From Branchiostoma floridae (taxonomy: Eukaryota > Chordata > Leptocardii > Amphioxiformes > Branchiostomatidae), in assembly GCF_000003815.2 (NCBI RefSeq), contig NC_049996.1, positions 11,636,856-11,700,855 on the forward strand: a stretch of DNA of 64,000 bases. Reading direction: 5' to 3'. This document shows, piece after piece, positions 24,540 to 36,475 of this stretch (positions are counted from its first letter, which is position 1; every line of letters begins with the position of its first letter). The notes under the pieces are model-generated. The model was given only the letters and a program-made list of their open reading frames with translations, was not told the DNA's origin and ran no database searches. Position numbers and translations under genes: made by a program.

Positions 24540-24735
24540 TTTACAACAGAGACACCCCTCAGATAGACCCTGCAGCCTAGGAGCTGGCCTGTGTAGACCC
24601 TGCAAACAGTCTGGCATCCAAGCTAACAATTTGGTGTGTCTGTGGTAAAATTTCCTTTGCCTCAAGTTGGCCCTGGAGCCAAGGAGCTAGCCTGTATAGA
24701 TCCTACAAACAGTCTAGCATACAGGCTACAGCAAG
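24540..24735. repeat. Two-copy diverged tandem duplication, 103-bp period
   Basis: GAGCTGGCCTGTGTAGACCC with AACAGTCTGGCAT (24581-24616) matches GAGCTAGCCTGTATAGATCC with AACAGTCTAGCAT (24684-24719). Non-coding and with several substitutions between copies, so it is not recent. Confidence 0.75.
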
Positions 24736-25139
24736 CTCAGCCCAAAGCATGAGGTACCTTCTGTGCAAAAGCAAATTGTCATAAATAAAGTTGTCATTAT
24801 AACTGGATAATACAACACAAACACAAGTTGACATAGGTGGCTTAAGGGAACATTTCCAAAGTAACACAATCTGACATTTGACAGACGGCCAGGCGCACAC
24901 AGCATTAAAAGCTATATGTTGTGGAGTTGACGTCAAATCATATATCAGTGTTCCTCTTTTACAAATTAGCTTGTTAATTCTTAAGATTCCTTAACTATTG
25001 CTGGCTCCCTATTCCCTCTTACATATATAATACTGTACTGTTAAATACACCTGGGGAAAATTATTGCCTCGCTGCATCCATATTGTTCTATTAATCAATA
25101 CATGAGGTGTTAGGAGTGAAACTGTACTACAGAGACTGA
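24736..25139. promoter_or_regulatory. Spacer containing an isolated CRE
   Basis: Mostly A/T-rich with no gene. It contains TTGACGTCAA, with the full CRE octamer TGACGTCA at 24928-24935, a CREB/ATF consensus. Isolated, so its importance is uncertain. Confidence 0.3.
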
Positions 25140-26050
25140 GAATAAATCTCCTAACTATGACATATCTCCGAGTCACAATATCTTCATGTCATCTGCCATA
25201 TACAACGCTATGGAGCAGCCATAAACCTGGCCGGTGAAATATCCCGCCATCGGATCGTTACGACTTAAGCGCTAGTTTATCGCATTACCCAGTCTTTAGT
25301 CAACACATGGGCTCGTGGGCGAATTTTACGCCGTCCCCTTATCGTTTACAACTTGTGAAAACATAACCGCAGGGGAGAGGTGCAATAAAACGTTTGTATC
25401 GGCAGCAGGGTTCAAACGATGGCTCTTACAACTTCCGCTCACCTACTGATCCCAGCGTTACTACAGCGTTATCACATTTAGCCGCCATTATTTAGTGCTG
25501 GCAGGGTGAGCGACTTTTATATCCATACTTACGGTTCACCATGTGTACAACATAACGACTGATGGCCCGCCATAAAACGTAGTTAAGGAAACAGCTGGGC
25601 GCTCGCCTTTCGTACCTGCACTTGAACCTGTCACAATAAAAACGAGATACTCCGCAGATGTTCTACGCCATCGACAGAATAAACTTTACGACATAACCTT
25701 CCCGTGACTGCCTGGGCTAACAATGCGGGTAATAAAAACCTCCGCTTGTAAACCTGGCTGTAACGAAAATTGCTGTAAAACGATGCAAGGCCGCCGTGCA
25801 ATTCTGAATTAATGCCGGAGCATATCATCCAACATCATGATCGTAGCAATAAAGGTTTTTATGGCCTCCGAGGGAGTAGAAATCTTGTGGTAGCGATCCA
25901 TTTGATGGGGGGTATCCAGGCCTTTTAATTGTGAACGTCGGGACCTGATAAACTTGGCCATAAATATGCCTTTCTTCAGCACACAGATAAATCCTTACAC
26001 CTCATCGCAACACTATGGCTGGCCTGTCAGTGGACAGAAAGTAAACTGAA
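25140..26050. promoter_or_regulatory. Long complex block rich in GCCATAAA motifs
   Basis: About 900 bp of CpG-bearing, repeat-free DNA, the longest such block in the window. GCCATAAA occurs at 25218-25225, 25569-25576 and 25957-25964, and on the other strand as TTTATGGC at 25858-25865. Further ATAAA/ATAAAC words are frequent (for example near 25637, 25677 and 25731). This is the type of site preferred by Cdx and posterior Hox proteins. No frame longer than 65 codons. Read as a candidate developmental enhancer or conserved non-coding region. Confidence 0.4.
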
Positions 26051-27119
26051 CATTGCATTAGATGCAAATAGGGGTAATTCTCAAGATTCAATAGGAGAAC
26101 ATCTGCACTACATTGTGAGTAAAAAAACATCTAAACTAAGAAAACAACAAGAAAGAATACAACAGAGCTTTAACCTACTGTGTTGACTTCTGTTCATTAT
26201 CACATGCCTTAATGCCAATGGCACTGACAATGATGCAAAAGACTACTAAAAGCATATCTTATATCTGCCTGTTTCTTTTCAAAAATGGTAGAATCAAAGG
26301 TAAAGGTTAGCCAATAGAAAAATCTCCACATCAGAGTGTATTGGGGACTTGCTTTCACAGAAAATTGCCTTTTCTAAGGAGGCAACTTGTATGAATGAAT
26401 TTTGACTTGTACTTTTTATCCCTATGTGATGGTTTATTCTCAAATACATGGGATCATCTCTAAAATATCATACTGGATGGTGTGAAACAACTCAGAAAGA
26501 GAGAGAGAGATCTAGACTGTGACTAAGTAAACACACTGGTGATGACATGGGATTAGCACATAGGATTAGCACCTACTTGAAAATGGACCACAGAATGAGG
26601 CATTACCCAGTTCATTATCTTTATTGACTTTCCTGCCATTGTGCAAAGCATCCCCACTGAGCTACACCGCCCTCAGAATTCTAACCAATTTCAAAATCTA
26701 GAATCACACTATAAACAATAATTTGAATAATCATTTGCAAATGATATATCTGAAAATTTTGCTTAGGTAGTTTGACCAAAATTAACATGCATTGGCATAA
26801 TACCGGTAGTAAGACTTATACCGGTAGATTAAAAATACTGGAACTTAAAAAGATCTACACATGCAACAATAGTTATTTCTGAGCTGTGCACACTTCAGAC
26901 ATCTAGGTGTCCAATACACCATTTACAAAGCATCGATAACAATGCATTCGAAGACAACAAGGCCAAAAGTTTTCAGTATACTTTTTTTTAAATTTCTGGG
27001 TAGGCAGCTCGTCGTGGGACGAACACACTGTCACATTCATTGCCAAATTTATATAGATCATAATTACACATGCTCACGGCACAAGACGAACATGATTCAA
27101 CAACAATCTTGAATTTCTG
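26051..27119. other. A/T-rich spacer, no gene seen
   Basis: Contains a short (GA)n run near 26498 and two ACCGGTAG words near 26804 and 26821. No gene or clear mobile element. Confidence 0.4.
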
Positions 27120-27660
27120 TTGGTGACCTACAACTCATGTAAAAGTGTGAAGTACCGTTGCATAATAGCCCGGATCTACGATTGAATGGGCAAAATTGAA
27201 CGTACGCAGCCATTTTCCCGCCATTTTTATATCTACGCTAGCAGTGAAGTGTTACGTCATAGCGGTTGTGACGGACAGAAGTTAAATGAAAATTCTTGAC
27301 AGTATACGTCCGTTTTCTCATGACATTTTGTATGCTCATGCAGGTTTATGTTTTATGTATTTACTGACAGAAAAGGAAGGAACATCAGAGGATGTATAAA
27401 TGTACATAGCGGCAGTTAATTGTGCCGTGTTTCTTCCTACCGGTATTTTGTACCCCCTCCCAACCACGCGCCCGTTCGCCGTGTAATTCCGCGGCGTGTT
27501 ACAATTACAATATTACGCTTTTAGCAGGAAAAGAGTGGCAGAAAAGTTACACAGAAGAAGTGGCAAGGGTAACCTATAACAGCAACATGTAACTGGAGAA
27601 AATGATGCGTTGACAATTTGTCAAATCAGTATGGCTAGAGAAATCGTCGTAAACGTACAG
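27120..27660. other. CpG-containing block, candidate regulatory element
   Basis: Complex DNA with CpG-rich stretches near 27465-27500 (CACGCGCCCGTTCGCC). No supporting frame. It could be a promoter or enhancer; no splice donor or start codon context could be tied to it. Confidence 0.3.
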
Positions 27661-27916
27661 GTATTATGATAATAGATGTTACTCTAGATGCTGAAACTTT
27701 TGATTTTATTCCTGTGTTTATGCAGTGACCTTTCTACTGCAAAATCCTGACACCACCAATACATCGCACCATTATCTGTCCCTTGTATGATCACTGTACT
27801 ACTCAATCTCAAAAAAACAAAAACAGTACAAAAACACTGTTCCTCCTGATAATAAAACCAAGGCAACAATACACAATTTTACAGTATAGCTATAGTTTTC
27901 AATAGTAATATCCTGG

Positions 27917-28028
27917 TAGCCTGGTATCCAGAAGTATTATAGCTCCTGAGTCTCTTTTGTCCTTCTTCTTTTTTTTTTGAGAGGACAGAAGAGACTCAGG
28001 AGCTATAATGCTTCTGGATACCAGGCTA
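27917..28028. mobile_element. 46-bp-arm hairpin element
   Basis: Arms 27917-27962 and 27983-28028 are reverse complements with 2 mismatches in 46, separated by a 20-bp T-rich loop. The outer ends read TAGCCTGGTATCCAGAAG. The geometry fits a minimal foldback/MITE copy. The transcript would form a long hairpin, but nothing shows that it is transcribed. Confidence 0.8.
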
Positions 28029-28097
28029 ATACAGTATCAGAGCAAGGCTAGGCATATTTACAGTGTGTTGCTTGTTTTGTGGAGGGAATAATACTTA

Positions 28098-28634
28098 TTG
28101 ATTTATACCAGCTCTGACTGTCATTACAGCAGGGAAGAAGATTATTTCCAGGGTAATTCACTGATGCATCTGGTCTTTAATTATTCAGAGAGACTAAAGA
28201 AGCTAATTGCTGGGCCCAATTTATCAATCATACTGTGCCACCACATGTTAGTGTTTCAACCTGCTGGCTTGTTTTTGCTAGTTCTTGTTTTGCTTTTCAC
28301 TAAAGTCGTAAAGAAGCAACTATTACAAAACATCAAGCAACTCAATTACAGTACATTATGTTCTTTACTACTACAACGATCCTTGTCATTTTCACAGTCA
28401 CAAAATTATTACATTTTTCATATTTTTTGCAATTTTATTCATTGTATTGAGGTAGGTTTTCCTCAATCACTCGCACACCAACTTATTAATATTGTAACTT
28501 TTCCGTTACCCAGCTTCTTTATGTATGCTAAATTGAGTTTTCCCGCTACCATCTATATTTTGTATCACATCTATGTTTTTGATGTCTTTCATAAGCATTT
28601 TGCTTTTTGCCTATTCCTCCAAAAATACATGTGA
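28098..28634 (+). other. Unusually long open frame, probably chance
   Basis: A 178-codon ATG frame in very A/T-rich DNA, the longest outside tandem repeats. The product would be rich in Leu, Phe, Tyr, Ile and His, with hydrophobic stretches at about residues 55-70 and 145-178, but it matches no family I know. There is no upstream promoter, splice site or codon bias to support it. By rough estimate such a frame is only mildly unexpected in 64 kb searched in six frames. Reported as an ORF, not a gene. Confidence 0.15.
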
Positions 28635-29639
28635 ATAAGATAAAATAAAGCAAGAGTAAAATATCGACAAGACTTCTACTTCTTTTGACCTTAAACAACT
28701 TCAAAGCATTGTAACTTGGCAAAACTTTTTAAAAAGGCCATGTTTTTGCTGGTTCTTTTTGAAGGGCCGTCTTCAATCCAGCATCACCATTCCAATTGCA
28801 GCAATACTGTGCATGGCAACCCTAACATTTGTTAGCACTGCAAGGAAATGGCAACAGATAAGAAAGCCTGTGCACACAATTAACAGCAAACACTATTAGA
28901 CCTATCTACTGCACATTCTGATCAAGGCTTTGAGAGCAGGACCTTTATGGATAGATGTGATACAAGGAGAGAGGCAATCTAGGAAAATTCTCTGGCCCTT
29001 CATCCATTTTCGCCCCCAAACACTGCAGAGATCTATCACCATCAGTACTTGTCGGTGTGAGGAATGGGGGGCCTTCTGCAGAAATAGGTCCCCTTCCATA
29101 CTGCTGCCCTTTGCAAAATGTGCCCGGCAATTCCAGACTATATATTCCTCAAACGTACACTATGTCGATGCGCCATACCATCCATTTTCCCGAAGTTATA
29201 GTTTTTAGAATTAATAGATGAGTATCATTGTGTTGACATTCTTTGTTATTGTTACCATAGATATACAACTGTCAACCAATAATTCATTCATTGTGCATTC
29301 TGGTGTCAACTACATGTATATTGCTCAGACCAATAGGAAAAAGCCATCAAAATATTTTTGAACCTTCTACTCATTGATACAAAATAGCCAAAGGTAAGAA
29401 AATATTGACAACAGAAATCTCCTTCTTGATTCTAATGACTCTAATAATAATTCTGTTTTTGTGCATTTCTAAGTGTTTTGTTTCAACAATTGCAAATGAA
29501 AAGTCTAAAAATCACATAACATAGAGCATGCATTTAGCTGTTCAGAAACATGCCTCTTCACCTATTTGACTATCTCTATATACACACTGTACAGCTCTTA
29601 GTAATGCAATAAGATAGGGTATTCCCCCAGAACTAACAC
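28635..29639. other. Spacer with a half X-box; no gene seen
   Basis: Includes GTGCATGGCAAC at 28809-28820, which contains half of an RFX X-box, and a moderately complex 28.92-29.2 kb segment with overlapping antisense frames that carry no recognisable domain. Confidence 0.3.
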
Positions 29640-29800
29640 TGTGATGCAATACACCAGGTTAGCCAGGGAGGTCAAAGGTTAATGACCTTCAGGCCAAGGG
29701 CAACCAATGCCCAATCACATCAAACCATTCGGAATGAGAAGGGCCTAATTGACTGTAAAGGTTCAATATGCGACAAAACAGGGAAAGACTGATGTTTTAT
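29640..29800. promoter_or_regulatory. Candidate element with nuclear-receptor DR1
   Basis: AGGTCAAAGGTTA at 29669-29681 is a direct repeat of AGGTCA-type half sites with 1-bp spacing, the DR1 form used by HNF4, RXR and COUP-TF. It is followed by an opposing TGACCTT and, downstream, by CCAATCACATCAAACCATTC. No exon nearby. Confidence 0.35.
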
Positions 29801-30359
29801 GTGCCTTGTGATCACTTGTATTGTACATTGTTTGTTGTGTAGTCAACACAGCTTGCCTTTTGTTATTGCCTTCAGCTAGTTGGATAGACCTGACTCAGTG
29901 ACTGTATGTTTTTATACTACAGCATAACGTTAATCTAATAAATCAAATCAAAGACAGAACAAGTTTTAAAGAAAAATTGATCTTTACCATTTGATTATGA
30001 ACTGTTAGGGATATCTATAAAGTATCTAATAAAAAAGATTTCCTTTCTAACATTGCAATTTGATAACTGTGGACACTTAATGAATCTATGGAATTGTTAG
30101 GCTTTCCTATAATTACTTGTGAGGGAATGTATTGATTACCTTTACCAGTGTTATAAAGATAATGGGCAGGGTTAAATCCCTGTAACCAAACTAAAGATTC
30201 ACGCAAACGATGACCTCTCAAAGGTACAAGCATTCTATTTTTAGGTGACAGTCAAAATCTTGGCTAGAAGTAGGCCACTAGCTATAACTACGTTTGTAAA
30301 CGAACTACGATTCAAATTCTTTAAAAAAACAGGAGTCCATAGGACAAAAACTCTGTGCA
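29801..30359. other. A/T-rich spacer, no gene seen
   Basis: Nothing recognised. Confidence 0.4.
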
Positions 30360-30640
30360 GTTGTTATTGGGTTTATTATGGTTAACCGTTATGATTCTGA
30401 CTTTACGCCTCCCTCCAAAGGTCTTAGCCTGATTAAATCTCGCTTATAGTAGCCCGCCCAACATCCGCGAGCCTCCTAAAAGGGGAGGGGCCAGTCACAG
30501 CCCTGGACAGCAGAGTTTGTGTTACACAGACTACAAAGGACTACGCAAGTCTTTTCCAATAGTGACCTGACAGCGGCTCCACTTGAACTAGATGTGGCCA
30601 CCACACCACATGGACATGACAGATAAATATAAAAGTATCA
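30360..30640. other. GC-balanced block, candidate regulatory element
   Basis: Short CpG-bearing segment (CCGCCCAACATCCGCGAGCC near 30454, AAAAGGGGAGGGGCC near 30479). No coding evidence. Confidence 0.25.
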
Positions 30641-30845
30641 TTCCTTCCTCTAGACTTATGATTTACACAAACCACAAGATGTTATGAAAATAAACTGTCT
30701 CCCTGAAAAGATACCCTGCGGTAAGAAAGAACAAGCCCTTGTAACTACTGGTGCTATTTTTGTTGAAACATTTTATGAGTATTGATTATATTGACTGTCT
30801 GATATATAACAGATGTTGTTTTTCACTGGGTGTGAACACATTAAG

Positions 30846-31337
30846 AACATCGAGCAGATTAAAATTGGACTTAGCAGAGCACTTTGGACTAATGCTTGTA
30901 GCTTTTCACAGACTACACCTATATATCAGATATTTTGTGAACATGTATATTGAAAGGTAATTGATATGTAGAATGCAATTAGATGTCTCCCTGAACAACG
31001 TCAATTCTGCAGAATTCTGGGAACCAGAGCCAGAATTCTGCAGAATTATGGGAACCAGAGCCAGAATTCTGCAGAATTCTGGGAACCTGAGCCAGTATTC
31101 TGCATTCTGGCTCGGGTTCCCAGAATTCTGCAGAATTCTGGCTTAAGTTCCCAGAATTCTGCAGAATTCTGCAGAATTGACGTTGTTCCTGGAGGCATCT
31201 AATTGCATTCTACATATCAATTACCTTTCAATATACATGTTCACAAAATATCTGATATATAGGTGTAGTCTGTGAAAAGCTACAAGCATTAGTCCAAAGT
31301 GCTCTGCTAAGTCCAATTTTAATCTGCTCGATGTTTA
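30846..31337. repeat. ~490-bp near-perfect palindrome (foldback)
   Basis: The left arm from 30846 (ACATCGAGCAGATTAAAATT) is mirrored by the right arm ending near 31337 (AATTTTAATCTGCTCGATGT), with only a few substitutions along arms of roughly 240 bp. The inner part is built from CAGAATTCTGCAGAATTCTG and GGGAACCAGAGC units that are themselves self-complementary. The turn is at about 31096-31106 between GAGCCAG and CTGGCTC. One arm is about 20 bp shorter, about one inner subunit. The frames at 30751-31146 are by-products. Confidence 0.93.
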
Positions 31338-31559
31338 AGGTTTTGTACAGTTGATATAAGAAAGTATAGTAAACGTTTTGCTTTTAGTTTGTTCAGTTAT
31401 CAATATAGATGTGCTTGAACAACATATATCTGTATGATTGTAGTATGATGTCAACAATACCACTGTTCTGTGTTCCTGTTTTACATGCTTAGACTGACCA
31501 CATTGGCTGTAATCTGAAAAATAGGGAGAATCCTACCTACCAACTCTATTTCTTTCAGT
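31338..31559. other. A/T-rich spacer
   Basis: Nothing recognised. Confidence 0.4.
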
Positions 31560-32300
31560 ACTGTAAATGGAAACACAATGTTAGTTCTCCTAAACAAGGG
31601 GGTATTTTGAGCTCTAAGTTACCTTGTCTTCTGCTGGGAACCGCTACATTGGATTGGAGCAGGCAGAGATCATAAGTAATAAGATCAATGGAAGGCTGTG
31701 GTGGGCATTTCTCAGTGTTAGCAGGTAATAGCTTATCGCTTTTTGCACTCTCCCCCTCACCCATCGATAGCCCTGCATAGTTAGAAAGGCATAAAACCCC
31801 CCACAGCAAATCAATTGGGTAAAATTGTCATCCTGGGGCGGCATTAAAATGGAAAATCTATTATTGAAACCCAAAATATTAAAATTCATGGGTTAAAATG
31901 ACCCATAGGAGAAACCGTATCAGCTGTCATCTTCATCGGAATGATGCATTCTTCTCTTTTTGTCTGCCAAAATGCCATCTGTTGTTAGATAATGTCGACA
32001 CTGTCCTTTTTTGGTACGGATGCCGGCATGAGAAGTAAGGGGAAGACGGATCACTTTTTGCGTGAGAAGTTGACATTATGTGGTCACGCTACGACCATAG
32101 AGACCGTGGATGTGACCAATGGAATGAGCAGTGCCAGAACAAGTGTTTGGCGTGTTGGGACCAGCGGTCTAGCGAGGGGGTACGGAATACCAGCAGGCCG
32201 TCCTGCGGTGTGTAGAGGCCAGCTGCCTAGCTTGGTGCAACTCCAACCTTAGTAACCCACCATGGACTTGACTCCCAGGTCGTATCGACCAACCAGAAGT
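31560..32300. other. Complex block, candidate regulatory element
   Basis: GC-balanced DNA without repeats, densest in CpGs between 32030 and 32230. Frames of 81-88 codons overlap on both strands without a recognisable domain, and no acceptor/donor pair stands out. Candidate conserved non-coding sequence. Confidence 0.28.
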
Positions 32301-33599
32301 TGCCACTCCTATAGAAAATACAGTTTGAGTCCTAATACAGTCGATTTGAGTCAAACCAGTACAGTTCACAATACCTCTACATGACCACTTTTTGGCCATC
32401 CCTAAAATACTTTTCCCCATTGATACCAGTATCAAGAATCCAGTCTATAGTCACCAACTGAGAGCACATCGACCAGGTTTTATCACAATGATTTTATCCG
32501 TCCCTGACTGGTCCTCATGGGCAAGTTTGACTGTATTGATGTGCATAAATCTATACTATGTCAGACAAGCATTGAAACACCTCAGTAGAAAGACTGCACA
32601 GTTGTACTACTTGTAGTCCTATCCTACAAAGAGTGCATTCAGCTGATAACCTTCAAAACTTTTTGGGCTCATATTACTATGACCAAACCCTTATTTGTCT
32701 CTTAGGACAATGTCAAACTAATATCAACAAATAAATGAAATAAACTGAACACTCAAGACTTATGCTGTCCACAACCAAAGCAGCTAACCAACTGACTGAC
32801 CAACCAACCACGAAAAAAATATCAACTAAAAAAACAACCAGGCAACCAATCAATAATGTCTGGTGAATACACAACCACTTTACTAAGGTGTTGCCTTGTA
32901 TGAGGTAAAAATGGAAATATCTTGAGAGGTCTCTTGAGTGATCTGTTGTGACAACACAGAATAGAGGAAATGATAGTCTGGCACTGGCTTTACATGCCTT
33001 CTGACCACAACAGGTCCAATCTAAGAGCACATACAGGAAAGAAACATTGCCACTGTTCTCTGAGTGTATTGCAATTTCTTTCTGCATATCATGATTGACA
33101 AGCACCAAAAACATCCTAGCTCTTGGAAAGGGAAATCTTCCTTTTTGTCACATGGAAAAAATAAAGACAAAGGTAACATTTACCTGTAACAAAACATATT
33201 TTACAGGAACTTTTTGAAATGTTCACCCTTACCTTATGTCACAAGACCTGGAAAATAAGTGTGAAGAAGCTAGAAGCCTTATTCTGAGAACCTCTCGAAA
33301 GTGGAGACGCACAAAGCAATGAAGAAACTACAAGCGCAAGTGTGAAAACGAAAGAGACTTTACTTCATGTACCATATGTTAAGTTTTCCCCAACATCTGC
33401 ATTGAGAGTAACATCTGCTCTAGATGGAGTGAAAGTGTTTAACTGCAGACTTTCTGGGGCAACCTCTGACCAGGACACATTTGTCTACTTCTCTAACTTG
33501 TCCAAGTTTAACAGGTTGTTGTGAGATCTACCCAGCACCAAATGTCAGCATTCTCACTAAGAAAAACAATGGCTGTCAGGATACAATCAGGTCTAATAC
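32301..33599. other. Spacer, no gene seen
   Basis: A/T-rich, with a short decayed CCAACCAACC tract near 32802. The 133-codon minus frame at 32713-33114 has no recognisable domain. A plus frame at 33342-33524 (60 codons) is composition-wise coding-like but has no family match. Confidence 0.35.
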
Positions 33600-33960
33600 A
33601 TCATGTCAAGAAGACCTTGGAATTTCTTTGGAAATTTGCCGCTCTGGGGAAACGTTGATGGACGACCGCGGAATGACGGGGCAGCGGGCGCTGGTCGTGA
33701 AATAGTTCTACGCCTTCATGCATATAAATGTAACAAAAGTTTCTTTCTACGCAAATCTGACCCTTTCGATCCTCCAGAAAACAGTGGTTCTATTAAAAGG
33801 AATAATGGAGCCAATTGAAGAGAAAGGGGAAATTTTTCCACAAGGACTTCTATGAATAGCTTGATTTTTTAGTCTTTGCAGGAAAAGGGCCCCTGATTTG
33901 ATTAACAAATGGAGCCAATGGTTTTAGCCAAGTGACAAGTCAATTCATCACTCGGTGGGG
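33600..33960. other. Candidate regulatory block
   Basis: Short GC-balanced segment with CpGs near 33650-33700 and three GGAGCCAA(T) words. No coding evidence. Confidence 0.22.
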
Positions 33961-35153
33961 TCCAACTGACAGTGTTTCACTCCCTACTAGAGAACTCCTT
34001 CCCTCACTTTTGATAACTTTGGGACCAAAAAGGTTGCAGGAAAAAAAAGGTGGTAATTCTTTGACCAAAAGGTAAATCATTTTTAATAGTCCACAGCAGA
34101 ACATAGGATAAAAATATATCCTGTACAATTGTCTTGCTGTTTCTCTATTTTTCTCCCTTTTCTTCTGCAACAGCTGTATTTTAAAGTCAGTAGTGGGATC
34201 ATAATATCATATTATCACAGGTCCCTCTAAGAGACAATTGACATAGAGGATGATGTTCAATACACTATCTACTAAACCATAACATACACTGTAAAATGCT
34301 GACCTAGATAAATACTTTAACAACCAAAGTACCTAATACTACAAATACATGATTCTCATGGAGTCTCTGTTCTGTTGACTTATGCAATTCTGCAGAATTT
34401 GAAAAGGTCAGAAAAGCTGGTGATTTTTATTGATAGGGCCCAGTGGAAAAGTGGTCTGTACCCATGTATGGGTTCTCCTTGGTTGTGATGTACTGCCCTG
34501 CAGACTTCTCCTGCAAACATATCTATCATATATGACCCGTTTCTGTCAAATTCAGAGGGACACCACTTTTCAGGGGGTGCTACTGTGTAACATTTCCTCA
34601 ATTCTGGTTCATTGTATTGTAAAAAAAGATAGAATGCAATCTTGTTCGTACCACATTTAAACATTTGCAATAAAACTGAAAAGAAAACTTGTTTAAATTT
34701 GACAGCTATAAAACTGGTCTTTAGTGTAACTGAGGGAAAAAAATCCATCTCGAACTCAAACACTAATAGCTACTCTCCTGGCTTGCTTGGCAAACAAGAC
34801 AGAAAATTATGTGTGAGCTTGCTTCCTAGAGTAAAGGTCCTTTAACTAAGTTATGATAACTATAAATCATTGTTTTGTTGATGGCCAAAAGTTGCAAAAT
34901 GGAAGTGGATTTTTCCAGCTGTCCCTGATCTGTGGAATTTAGGTGGCTGTCCGGAAATAGAAGCAGACTGTAGATCATTTGTCACCTTCAAACTGTCTGT
35001 CTACAAATGGACATTAGCCAACAGATGTCGGACCTGCAAAACATCCCACCTCATGCACACTGGTCTTCTACATAGCCGTCCTCATGCGCGCTGCCTGTTT
35101 CAAACTTTTTTTGTTTAATCAAATCTGTCGCCAGCAAACATCACTCTGTCACT
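33961..35153. other. A/T-rich spacer, no gene seen
   Basis: A 127-codon minus frame at 34380-34763 is unsupported. No repeats recognised. Confidence 0.4.
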
Positions 35154-35365
35154 TACTGTAAATGTATTTAAGTACGTTGAGATTCAATTTTGCAGTAGCA
35201 GGAAAAAGGACTTTTTACGGTAATTTTAAGTTTGCTGTAGCACCATGAACTGTAGTCTCTTACTGACATGGGAAAATGTTTGTGGTGGTTTTAAGTTTGC
35301 GGTGAAGCGGGCACCGCGAAAACCGCGAACAATAAACCACCGCAAAAGTTTCTGATTCTACAGTA
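35154..35365. mobile_element. Degenerate GCGGT-rich TIR element
   Basis: Starts TACTGTAAATGTA and ends TTCTACAGTA, with an interior of GGTTTTAAGTTTGCGGTGAAG, GCACCGCGAAAACCGCG and CCACCGCAAAAG. The same words occur in the intact copy at 52736-52984. Non-autonomous DNA transposon, older than the 52.7-kb copy. Confidence 0.75.
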
Positions 35366-36187
35366 ATAGAAATTTATACATAAGGACAGAAAATAAAGGG
35401 ATTTTTTTGCCTTTCCGAAATGGAGATTGGAATGATCGGAAAAATATTTCGAACAGCCTAGGGCCCTGCTTTCCTGGCATGTAACATCACGTGAAGTTTG
35501 AAAAATTACCGAGGAACCCAACTGAGGAACCCGGGTCTAATTGACTGGAAAGAAAAGCTCTCACCACAAAGGAAGGGACTCCCAAACAAACTTACTGACA
35601 GGCAATAAATAATCATAAATTTTACTGTGAAAGAAAGGTGCACCTGTAGCGATAGGGGCGATTTATGGACCTCCTTTACATACAGCAGAGAGGGTCTATT
35701 GTTCCTGTTGCTTTGGAAAGGTGGAAATTTTCATCAAAGTCAAAGAACAACTTTCCTACTCTGAATCAAAGACAACACAGCATAAAAAGATATTTGTGAA
35801 CATAGAAGTTCTTCTGTTCAAACTCAGAAGGGATTGTTTCATTCTTTTTTACTTTGCATACCGTTGATATACTTCGTGACTTTTGTATTTTGGTTAGTAA
35901 AGACCACCCTGAAAACTTGGGGGAAACAAAAAAATCACTACATTTAAAAATCAACACTTGTATTGTAAAGTAAACTATGGTGGTATAGAAAAATACTGTA
36001 TTTCAGCATCATTTGTCTCTAATCATCTAAATTAGCCTTTAGATATCCAGATCTTACCATAGCACAATACAGCTGGAAAACACAAAAGCCTGCCACTGAG
36101 CAAAACAAAGGACATTTCCAAAAGATCCATTATCAGATATTCCATCAAGAGCTTCAATACACTGGTATACAGGCACATACATGTACA
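35366..36187. other. Spacer, no gene seen
   Basis: A/T-rich; nothing recognised. Confidence 0.4.
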
Positions 36188-36189
36188 TG

Positions 36190-36475
36190 TGGGGGAGTCG
36201 AATGGCTCAGCGGCTGAGCTGGCGAACAGAAGATGGAGAAGTCACAGGTTCAATTCCTTGCGTTCCTGGCTAGACATTGTTTGCTTGTGAAAGGCACAGC
36301 TTTCCTCACTCCAGCCAGGTAAAAATGGATACTCGACTTCAGTTGGGGAGGTAAAAGGTGGTGTTCGGAGAGGGTTGGGCTCATCAGAGCCTTTCAACTC
36401 TCTGTCCAAGACACAGAGGATAACAATTCACTGCTCCTATGGCTATGGGACTACCTACGGTACCTTCCTAGTAGC
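36190..36475 (+). mobile_element. tRNA-derived SINE
   Basis: The head carries intact RNA polymerase III promoter boxes: box A TGGCTCAGCGGC at 36203-36214 and box B GGTTCAATTCC at 36247-36257, the latter an exact consensus match at tRNA-like spacing. A roughly 215-bp unrelated body follows. There is no acceptor-stem pairing or anticodon arm good enough for a functional tRNA, so this is a SINE rather than a tRNA gene. A different family from the SINE at 57.15 kb. Confidence 0.8.

Noticed and set aside
30751-31146. Two consecutive short plus frames
   Set aside because: They are the left arm of the large palindrome.
36190-36270. Functional tRNA gene
   Set aside because: Pol III boxes are good but acceptor stem and anticodon arm do not pair; SINE body follows.
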